From contig DYHM01000025.1 in the NCBI GenBank assembly GCA_020724125.1, forward strand, positions 1 to 9,106: DNA of 9,106 nucleotides, written 5' to 3'. This stretch comes from Patescibacteria group bacterium (GTDB taxonomy: Bacteria; Patescibacteriota; Minisyncoccia; Minisyncoccales; CG1-02-41-26). Of the stretch, positions 1 to 4,262 are shown piece after piece (the stretch's first letter is position 1; each line of letters opens with the position of its first letter). The position numbers and the translations under genes were made by a program. The notes beneath the pieces were generated by a model. The model was not told the DNA's origin and ran no database searches. It worked only from the letters and a program-made list of their open reading frames with translations.

Positions 1-5
1 TTTGC

Positions 6-36
6 ATACGTTAAGCGCGTTTACACCTTAACGTAT
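6..36. repeat. 10-bp perfect inverted repeat (hairpin)
   Basis: ATACGTTAAG at 6-15 is the exact reverse complement of CTTAACGTAT at 27-36, with an 11-nt spacer. There is no T-run on the plus side, and the minus side runs off the window after five bases, so it cannot be judged as a terminator. It could be a protein-binding palindrome or part of a dispersed repeat. Confidence 0.55.
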
Positions 37-244
37 CGTTAGTCAATAAGTATTCTTAATAATGTCTTTTAAGTGTCTTTTAATTCTTGTATTTGTTTTT
101 CATTTAATTTTGGATATTTCATTGTTTAGATTATATCATAAAAGTATAATTTTGGGATGTGATGTGAATATGCGACTCGGCTAAATCTTTTTGGAATGAG
201 CATAATGATTATAAAGAAACAAAATTGGAAATTTTTTCTATAAA

Positions 245-295
245 AAAATGGTCTAAGTTTTAATCTAACCTTTAATAGACCATTTATTTTTTTTT
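245..295. terminator. putative bidirectional terminator hairpin
   Basis: AAATGGTCTA (246-255) pairs perfectly with TAGACCATTT (276-285) across a 20-nt loop. A T-rich run follows on the plus strand (287-295), and seven T's follow on the minus strand (complement of 242-248). Its place just after the small minus-strand ORF ending at 317 fits termination of that transcript. The stem is AT-rich and the loop is long, so efficiency is uncertain. Confidence 0.4.
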
Positions 296-312
296 AATAG
301 ACCATTTATTTT
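271..312. repeat. direct repeat, two 20-bp copies at 22-bp period
   Basis: TTTAATAGACCATTTATTTT occurs identically at 271-290 and 293-312. Each copy carries the TAGACCAT arm that can pair with ATGGTCTA at 248-255, so the RNA has two alternative partners for one hairpin arm. The likely origin is slippage duplication of a terminator arm. Confidence 0.75.
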
Positions 313-316
313 CTCC

Positions 317-555
317 TTACCTCATTAAATTTAAGAGTTCCAAGATTTGTTCATAAATTCCCATGCCATTTCCTGTTATTCTTTTAATCTTTAATTCTTT
401 TTTCGGTTTATTAGTCTTATTTTTAAAAGGGCTACCTCCCAAGAATTGTGTCTCATGGTATTTGAGTTGTCCATTAAAGTCTTTCTGAAATGGCTGTGAA
501 AAATTTTTTTTCTTAGACGAGATCTTTTTCTCCCACCATAATTACGTCGTGGCAT
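317..555 (-). CDS. small very basic protein, apparent -1 frameshift at an A8 run
   Basis: The ATG at 555 is preceded by a near-perfect Shine-Dalgarno (561-569). Frame 1 begins with a strongly basic, glycine-containing segment (MPRRNYGGRKRSRLRKK) and ends at a TAA at 391-393, giving 54 residues. Within codons 15-17 lies a run of eight A's (504-511 on the complement). Moving to the -1 frame there opens 62 further stop-free codons to the TAA at 317-319, giving a 79-residue product that ends in a short amphipathic segment (IYEQILELLNLMR). The -1 frame has no start of its own: it meets a stop at 542-544. This suggests one gene interrupted by a single-base homopolymer error, or a real slippage site, since A AAA AAA is a permitted -1 slippery heptamer. 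I recognise no family. The basic N-terminus hints at nucleic acid binding, which is inference only. Confidence 0.55.
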
Positions 556-560
556 TTTCA

Positions 561-569
561 ATCACCTCC
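561..569 (-). promoter_or_regulatory. strong Shine-Dalgarno for the small basic ORF
   Basis: On the minus strand GGAGGTGAT lies 5 nt before the ATG at 555 and complements the conserved 16S rRNA 3' end over nine bases. No other gene in the window has a comparable site. Most starts are preceded only by A/T-rich sequence. This supports the start and suggests strong initiation. Confidence 0.75.
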
Positions 570-645
570 ACTTGTTATAATTTTAATTTAAAAAACCTCT
601 TTAAAAATACCATATCAAAACCAAAAGTCAAACCCTTAATTAAAA

Positions 646-1239
646 TTAATGATACGGCCATTGGTCCATCATTTTCAAAATTTTTGGCGGAGGATTATAA
701 ACTATCCGCAAATTTTTTACTAAATTATGGGTTATTATTTTTAAAGCCTTTTCTTTTATTTCTGTTTTTTCCATTCTTTTTTCAATATCTAATCCTAAAA
801 CTGCTTTTATGATATCATTGGGGGTAGCTAAGCCTGATTTTAAATCTTCGGGAATTTTGGGTTCTTGAGCTTTTAATTCTTCATCTTCTATTTCTCTTCC
901 AAGTGAAATTCCCTTTTCCTTCCTCCATTCTTCTTGTTTTTTTAAACTGTCGTTTTTTATCTTTTTTAAAATAATTTTTTCCCCAGAGACTATTTCTTTT
1001 CCCAGAAATTCTGATTCTTCTCTTTTATCTTCTGGTTCTTTAAAAAGCCAAATTCCTGGTCCAATTTCAAGGTAATAGTTATCTTTAATTTCTTCTAAGG
1101 TCTCGGGTGTTTTTAAAATTATAAATTGTTTTAATTCCTCAATTTTGTTTTTTATAGCGATTAATTTTATAGCGATTAATTCTAATTCTTCTTTCGAAAT
1201 TGCGCTTTCTTTTTCTTCTATTATTTTTTCTCCATTCAT
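646..1239 (-). CDS. hypothetical charged protein, 197 aa
   Basis: I do not recognise this protein. It is rich in Lys and Glu and mostly predicted helical. The N-terminal segment (about 1-60) looks able to form a coiled coil. A more ordered, aromatic and glycine-containing stretch follows at about 65-90 (YYLEIGPGIWLF), then charged linkers, and the end contains prolines (VYNPPPKILKMMDQWPYH). There is no signal peptide or membrane segment, so it is probably cytoplasmic. The ATG at 1239 has no Shine-Dalgarno, like most genes here. It lies between tRNA-Val and the small basic ORF on the same strand, where the rest of the spc ribosomal genes would be expected. Residues 21-30 are a perfect duplication of LIAIK from a 15-bp tandem repeat. 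Confidence 0.7.
   Translation of the reverse strand: MNGEKIIEEKESAISKEELELIAIKLIAIKNKIEELKQFIILKTPETLEEIKDNYYLEIGPGIWLFKEPEDKREESEFLGKEIVSGEKIILKKIKNDSLKKQEEWRKEKGISLGREIEDEELKAQEPKIPEDLKSGLATPNDIIKAVLGLDIEKRMEKTEIKEKALKIITHNLVKNLRIVYNPPPKILKMMDQWPYH
1154..1183 (-). repeat. 15-bp tandem duplication inside the 197-aa ORF
   Basis: ATAGCGATTAATTTT (1154-1168) is followed directly by ATAGCGATTAATTCT (1169-1183), 14 of 15 bases identical. Because 15 is a multiple of three, the frame is kept and the protein gains a second LIAIK unit. This looks like a recent replication-slippage event in a tolerant coiled-coil region. Confidence 0.8.
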
Positions 1240-1247
1240 ATTTTTTT

Positions 1248-1309
1248 AAGGTTTTATTATTGGGATTTTAATTTTTCACTTCTAAAAATTAACTTAGAAA
1301 TAGAACCTT
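1248..1309 (-). promoter_or_regulatory. nested inverted repeats in leader of the 197-aa ORF
   Basis: AAGGTTTTATT (1248-1258) pairs with AATAGAACCTT (1299-1309) with one mismatch. Inside it, TTCTAA (1280-1285) pairs with TTAGAA (1294-1299). The outer 3' arm on the minus strand ends 8 nt before the start codon at 1239. It may be a translation-affecting leader fold, a processing signal between tRNA and mRNA, or only AT-rich chance pairing. Confidence 0.35.
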
Positions 1310-1331
1310 GATCATTCTATCCTTTTCATAG

Positions 1332-1405
1332 TGGGCGTATCCCGATTTGAACGGGAGACCTTTTCGATGTCAACGAAACGCTCTAACCAGCTGAGCTATA
1401 CGCCC
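1332..1405 (-). tRNA. tRNA-Val (anticodon GAC)
   Basis: The minus strand folds into a full cloverleaf of 74 nt. The acceptor GGGCGTA pairs perfectly with TACGCCC. The D arm is GCTCAGCTGGTTAGAGC. The anticodon stem TTTCG/CGAAA encloses the loop TTGACAT, so the anticodon is GAC, which reads GUC/GUU. The T arm is TCCCG TTCAAAT CGGGA. The discriminator base is A, as expected for valine tRNAs. The 3' CCA is not encoded (the genome continues C-T-A after the discriminator) and must be added by a nucleotidyltransferase. It lies about 210 bp after rplX on the same strand and may be processed from the ribosomal transcript. Confidence 0.97.
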
Positions 1406-1416
1406 ATATGTTTAAT

Positions 1417-1451
1417 AATTTTGAATTTTTAATTTTAAAAAATTCAAAATT
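1417..1451. repeat. 14-bp perfect AT-rich hairpin between rplX and tRNA-Val
   Basis: AATTTTGAATTTTT (1417-1430) is the exact reverse complement of AAAAATTCAAAATT (1438-1451), with a 7-nt loop. It is embedded in AATTC-type words continuing to about 1490. There is no clear T-run on the minus side. It may influence processing between the ribosomal mRNA and the tRNA. Confidence 0.7.
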
Positions 1452-1491
1452 CAGAATTCATTCGAAATTCAAAATTCGAAATTTAAAACAA

Positions 1492-1529
1492 ACGAGTTTT
1501 GGTTATTGGAATTTGGAATTTAGGATTTG
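1492..1529. repeat. 38-bp dispersed repeat, copy 1
   Basis: The block beginning ACGAGTTTTGGTTATTGG and ending GGATTTG matches 2412-2449 at 34 of 38 positions with no gaps, exactly 920 bp away. Both copies lie in spacers beside ribosomal protein genes. The differences include three A/G transitions in the GGATTTGG-like core. Confidence 0.8.
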
Positions 1530-1532
1530 CTT

Positions 1533-1569
1533 GCCTGCTAAAGTTTTGCGAAGCAAAATTTAGGCGGGT
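1533..1569. repeat. REP-like imperfect hairpin
   Basis: TTTTGC (1544-1549) and GCAAAA (1553-1558) close a GAA loop. The stem continues past a bulged G1543 with TAAA/TTTA and C/G. Past a bulged G1564 it continues with G/C, two C/G pairs and G-T wobbles, reaching 1533/1569. It is one of the more GC-rich patches outside genes, and it sits directly after the 38-bp repeat. The form is that of a REP or small palindromic element; a mobile origin is inference. Confidence 0.6.
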
Positions 1570-1616
1570 AAAGATTTAGGATTTAATTAGAAATTAGAAA
1601 TTAGTCATTTATTCCT

Positions 1617-1940
1617 TTATATCTCTTTGCCGCATTTTTTACAAATCCTATTCTTTAATTTTTTACTGGTTTTCTCTGTTTTTATTATTTTAAATCCTAC
1701 CTTCGTTGGCTTTTTACATTCCGGGCAAATTAGTTTCACATTAGCAATTGACACGGGAAATGGTATTTCAATTATCTGACCCTTTTCTTTTTCTCTTGTT
1801 GGTTTTTGGTGTTTTTTTTTCAGATTAACTCCATCAATTAAAACTTTTAACTCCCTTGGAAGTCCCTTTAAGACCTTTCCGGTCTTTCCTTTATCTTTGC
1901 CCTTTATTATTAAAACTTGATCATTTTTGCGAATTTTCAT
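1617..1940 (-). CDS. rplX: 50S ribosomal protein L24 (uL24)
   Basis: L24 is an assembly initiator that binds the 5' domain of 23S rRNA near the polypeptide exit tunnel. The protein is 107 residues, normal for the family. It begins with the KOW motif (MKIRKNDQVLIIKGKDKGKTG, residues 1-21), has the basic loop NLKKKHQKPT at about 39-48, and ends with a zinc-ribbon-like pair, CPEC near 72-75 and CKKC near 100-103. It follows rplN after 6 bp; the minus sequence GAAG just before the ATG is a weak ribosome-binding site at best. In the usual spc order rplE would follow. Here there is a 211-bp repeat-filled spacer and tRNA-Val instead. Confidence 0.97.
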   Translation of the reverse strand: MKIRKNDQVLIIKGKDKGKTGKVLKGLPRELKVLIDGVNLKKKHQKPTREKEKGQIIEIPFPVSIANVKLICPECKKPTKVGFKIIKTEKTSKKLKNRICKKCGKEI

Positions 1941-1946
1941 ATCTTC

Positions 1947-2318
1947 TTAAATAACCTCTTTTGCGAGAGTAATAATTTTCTCAAATCTTTTTTCCTTTAA
2001 TTCCCTTGGGATAGGACCTAAAATTCTATTTCCCTTTGGGGTTTTTTTGTCGTCCATTAAAATACAGCAAGCGTTTTCATCAAATCTAATATAAGAACCA
2101 TCTTTTCTCCGATAAGGTTGTTTTTGCCTTACTATTACCGCCCTAACAACATCATGGGTTTTTACTTCTTTTCTTGGTTCCGCTTTTTTCACCGAAGCTA
2201 CAATTAAATCGCCAATTTTAGCAAAACGTTTTCTTGTTCCTCCTAAAATATTAAAACACTCAACCACTTTCGCCCCAGTGTTGTCAACAACTTTTAATTT
2301 TGTTCCTCGTTGAATCAT
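1947..2318 (-). CDS. rplN: 50S ribosomal protein L14 (uL14)
   Basis: L14 binds 23S rRNA at the subunit interface and contributes to an intersubunit bridge. The protein is 123 residues, full length. It begins MIQRGTKLKVVDNTGAK, where most bacteria have MIQxxTxLxVADNSGA. Residues near 56-68 (HDVVRAVIVRQKQ), FDENACCIL, and the end GNRILGPIPRELKEKRFEKI match the family. The signature arginine-rich stretch (YRRKDGSYIRFDEN) is intact. It is 6 bp from rplX downstream and separated from rpsQ upstream by an unusual 199-bp repeat-containing spacer. The start at 2318 has no Shine-Dalgarno. Confidence 0.98.
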   Translation of the reverse strand: MIQRGTKLKVVDNTGAKVVECFNILGGTRKRFAKIGDLIVASVKKAEPRKEVKTHDVVRAVIVRQKQPYRRKDGSYIRFDENACCILMDDKKTPKGNRILGPIPRELKEKRFEKIITLAKEVI

Positions 2319-2397
2319 ATTTACAAAAAGATAGATTACTAATGACCAATATAAATCAAAAATCCTAATTTTTAAATTCTAAGCAAATTCAAAGTTC

Positions 2398-2460
2398 TAA
2401 ATTCTAAACAGACGAGTTTTGATTATTGGGATTTGGGATTTTGGATTTGTTTAGAATTTA
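2398..2460. repeat. 38-bp dispersed repeat copy 2 inside 13-bp inverted arms
   Basis: Positions 2412-2449 match 1492-1529 at 34 of 38 bases. This copy is almost exactly bracketed by a perfect 13-bp inverted repeat, TAAATTCTAAACA (2398-2410) and TGTTTAGAATTTA (2448-2460), so it could form a stem with the repeat core as loop. The inverted arms are not conserved around the other copy. It lies in the rpsQ-rplN spacer. Confidence 0.75.
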
Positions 2461-2488
2461 GGATTTTGGATTTAGAATTTTAAATTGT

Positions 2489-2520
2489 CATTTTGATTTT
2501 TGCATTTTGCATTTTATTTA
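2489..2520. repeat. 32-bp repeat overlapping the rpsQ stop codon, copy 1
   Basis: This block (CATTTTGATTTTTGCATTTT and 12 more bases) matches 6321-6352 at 31 of 32 positions. It ends in the TAA stop codon of rpsQ. The second copy overlaps the stop codon of greA in the same orientation. It consists of GCATTTT/ATTTTG-type words. Confidence 0.8.
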
Positions 2521-2751
2521 AGTTTTCTTTATTATTTTCCATTTTTTTTCTTTACTCAAAGGACGACATTCTTCAATTATCACTTTGTCTCCAATTTTAA
2601 ACTCATTTTCCGGATTATGGGCTTTATATTTTTTAAATATCCTATATCTTTTCTTATATTTAGGATGTTCTTTTATTCGTTCAACTTTAACTACTGCTGT
2701 TTTTTGCATCTTATCCGAAACCAATATCCCTTTTAATTGTTTTTTTGACAT
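2518..2751 (-). CDS. rpsQ: 30S ribosomal protein S17 (uS17)
   Basis: S17 is an OB-fold primary binder of the 16S rRNA 5' domain. The protein is 77 residues, a normal short bacterial form. Clear family blocks in order are KGILVSDKMQKTAVVKVER (7-25), HPKYKKRYRIFKKYKAHNPEN (29-49), KIGDKVIIEECRPLSKEKKWKII (52-74). The ATG at 2751 gives the usual N-terminus, with no Shine-Dalgarno. It follows rpmC after 23 bp in canonical order. Its stop codon lies within a 32-bp dispersed repeat, so the last codons may have been shaped by the repeat insertion. Confidence 0.98.
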   Translation of the reverse strand: MSKKQLKGILVSDKMQKTAVVKVERIKEHPKYKKRYRIFKKYKAHNPENEFKIGDKVIIEECRPLSKEKKWKIIKKT

Positions 2752-2774
2752 AATTTTAAAAAATAATAAAAATT

Positions 2775-2972
2775 TTAAAATTTTGAATTTAATGTCGTTA
2801 ATATCCTGGCTATATCTTTTTTTGTTTCCCTAATCTCCTTTACATTTTTTACCTTGCCGGCGATTAAGTCAAAGCGAAATCGCCGTAGGGCTTCTTGTTT
2901 TTCTCTTAAAAGAAAAAAAAGTTCCTCTTTTTTCACTCTTTTAAAGTCCTTAAGTTTTTCTTGTCTTTTCAT
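2775..2972 (-). CDS. rpmC: 50S ribosomal protein L29 (uL29)
   Basis: L29 is a small two-helix protein near the exit tunnel, close to the docking site for trigger factor and SRP. The protein is 65 residues, the usual size. The pattern ELFFLLREKQEALRRFRFDLIAGKVKNVKEIRETKKDIARILTTL (17-61) matches the conserved LRxEL-xLRFqxatGql-n-xxIrxxRkdIAriltxl core. It lies between rplP and rpsQ as expected, but is separated from rplP by 196 bp of repeats instead of the usual overlap or short gap. Confidence 0.97.
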   Translation of the reverse strand: MKRQEKLKDFKRVKKEELFFLLREKQEALRRFRFDLIAGKVKNVKEIRETKKDIARILTTLNSKF

Positions 2973-3002
2973 ATTTTTATCATATTTTTAGACCATTGAA
3001 TA

Positions 3003-3100
3003 ATTCGCGATTCGTCGTGATTCGCGATTCGTGATTCGTGAAAATTCGTATGATATTCGCGAAGATTCGTATAATATCTTTTATGCGAATTTATACGAAT
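3003..3100. repeat. ATTCG-type repeat cluster in rpmC-rplP spacer
   Basis: ATTCG occurs eight times on the plus strand (starting at 3003, 3010, 3020, 3027, 3034, 3044, 3055, 3065) and twice as CGAAT (3086, 3096). GATTCG spacing is 7-10 bp in the first half. Two units starting ATTCGTAT are 21 bp apart (3044 and 3065). ATTCGTATAA (3065-3074) and TTATACGAAT (3091-3100) form a perfect 10-bp inverted repeat. The words are degenerate, not a regular array. Confidence 0.8.
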
Positions 3101-3168
3101 CAACATTAATCAAGAGACAAATCAACGCAAAAAGTAATTATTCAACACTCTTGTTTTATCTGGTTTTA

Positions 3169-3573
3169 TTAACGTTTAACGAATTTTGTTTTTATCTGTA
3201 ATTTAGCTGCCGCCTTCGAACAAATTTCTCGAGCCATCTCTTCTTTTATTCCATCTAATTCAAAAATGATTCTGCCCGGTTTAATCGGAAAAACATAATA
3301 ACTAACACTTCCCTTGCCTCCGCCCATACCCACTTCTGTTCCCTTAGTGGTTACTGGTTTATCAGGAAAAATTCTAAACCAAAATTGACCTTTCTTTTTT
3401 AAATTTCTGACAATCACTAATCTTATTGCTTCAATTTGTGATGATTTGATCCAGGTTGTTCCTAACGACTTTAAACCAAAACTTCCAAAATCAAGTTGGG
3501 TGGCGCGGGTTTCTATGCCTTTCGAACGACCTTTTTGCCATTTTTTATGTTTTACTTTTTTTGGCGCAAGCAT
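3169..3573 (-). CDS. rplP: 50S ribosomal protein L16 (uL16)
   Basis: L16 sits at the A-site finger and peptidyl transferase region and helps position tRNA. The protein is 134 residues, full length. MLAPKKVKHKKWQKGRSKG starts as the family does; GLKSLGTTWIKSSQIEAIRLVI (33-54), FWFRIFPDKPVTTKG (64-78), PGRIIFELDG and the end KLQIKTKFVKR are standard. Odd point: the conserved RMGKGKG loop near residues 82-88 reads GMGGGKG, so the arginine that is hydroxylated in E. coli L16 is glycine here. It follows rpsC after 27 bp. Confidence 0.97.
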   Translation of the reverse strand: MLAPKKVKHKKWQKGRSKGIETRATQLDFGSFGLKSLGTTWIKSSQIEAIRLVIVRNLKKKGQFWFRIFPDKPVTTKGTEVGMGGGKGSVSYYVFPIKPGRIIFELDGIKEEMAREICSKAAAKLQIKTKFVKR

Positions 3574-3600
3574 AATTAAAATTAAAATTCATTTTAACTG

Positions 3601-4254
3601 TTATTCTAATTTTTCTCCTTTATAAATCCAAACCTTTATTCCTATTACTCCGTAAGAACAATGCGCTTCAGCGAATCCATAATCGATTATCCCCCTAATT
3701 TTTTGTCGGGGCAATTGTCCTTCTTGAAGCCATTCTCTTCTATGAATAGAAACGCCGTTTAACCTTCCGGAAGCCGAAATTTTTACTCCTTTTACTTCAT
3801 TAGAAGCCATTATTTTACTTATAGCCATTTTTAAGGTTCGACGAAAAGGAACTCTTTTTTCAATCTGAATGGCCACCCATTGGCTTGCCAGGGATGCTGA
3901 ACTCCAGGGATCTTTAATGGCAATTATTTCTATTTTAATATCTTTCTTTTCAGTTTTTTTTTGAGATTGGCTGATAAGTTTTTCAATTTCTTTTTTTAAT
4001 TTTTTTACTTCATCGCCAGATCGACCGATAATAAAAGCTGGCCTGGCGGTTTTAATGATAATTTTTAAAAAACCTGTTTCTCGCTCAATTTCAATGCTTT
4101 CAATCGTGGTCTTAGGAAATTTTTTTATCAAAAAATTACGAATTTTAAAATCTTCCTCTAAAAACTGAGGAAAATTTTTTCTATAGAATCCTTTTGATAA
4201 CCAATCTTCGCTCCCGAATATTCTTAAAATCTTGGGATTAGTTTTATGGGTCAT
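3601..4254 (-). CDS. rpsC: 30S ribosomal protein S3 (uS3)
   Basis: S3 forms part of the mRNA entry tunnel and has helicase-linked basic residues. The protein is 217 residues, typical. The N-terminus MTHKTNPKILRI corresponds to the usual MGQKxNPxGxRLG. The KH domain is at about 38-110 with the loop IIGRSGDEVKKL at 75-86. The C-terminal domain (about 115-213) carries SGRLNGVSIHRREWLQEGQLP, DYGFAEAHCSYGVIGIKVWIYKGE. The KH loop has GRSG where GRKG or GxxG forms are common. It starts 8 bp after the rplV stop, so the two are probably translationally coupled. Confidence 0.98.
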   Translation of the reverse strand: MTHKTNPKILRIFGSEDWLSKGFYRKNFPQFLEEDFKIRNFLIKKFPKTTIESIEIERETGFLKIIIKTARPAFIIGRSGDEVKKLKKEIEKLISQSQKKTEKKDIKIEIIAIKDPWSSASLASQWVAIQIEKRVPFRRTLKMAISKIMASNEVKGVKISASGRLNGVSIHRREWLQEGQLPRQKIRGIIDYGFAEAHCSYGVIGIKVWIYKGEKLE

Positions 4255-4262
4255 AATTAAAA

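Larger units (their letters stand above)
1..316. other. non-coding left end of window
   Basis: No open reading frame with a credible start survives in this AT-rich stretch on either strand; stop codons are frequent in all frames. It contains a 10-bp inverted repeat at 6-36, a loose promoter-like pair on the plus strand (TTGTTT at 122-127 and TATAAT at 146-151, 18 nt apart), and a hairpin with duplicated arms at 245-312. It may simply be the 3' flank of the minus-strand genes. A short plus-strand RNA ending at the hairpin cannot be excluded. Confidence 0.5.

Noticed and set aside
561..569. ATCACCTCC on the plus strand as a 16S rRNA 3' end
   Set aside because: Only the anti-SD core matches; none of the preceding conserved helix 45 sequence is present. 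It is better read as a Shine-Dalgarno on the minus strand.
549..812. Plus-strand ORF of 87 codons
   Set aside because: It overlaps the C-terminal end of the 197-aa minus-strand gene and the SD of the small basic ORF. Its protein is low-complexity Phe/Leu-rich, typical of reading A-rich coding sequence backwards.
1332..1405. tRNA-Asp or tRNA-Ile instead of tRNA-Val
   Set aside because: The seven-base anticodon loop TTGACAT is fixed by a perfect five-pair stem and places GAC at positions 34-36, which decodes valine; GTC or GAT would be needed for Asp or Ile.
2500..2833. Two plus-strand ORFs (2500-2736 and 2585-2833)
   Set aside because: Both are antisense to rpsQ and the 3' part of rpmC and encode Phe/Leu/Tyr-rich low-complexity products; no family features.
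3003..3100. CRISPR-like array in the rpmC-rplP spacer
   Set aside because: Repeat words are only 5-7 bp with irregular 7-11 bp spacing, far too short for repeats and spacers, and no cas genes are present.
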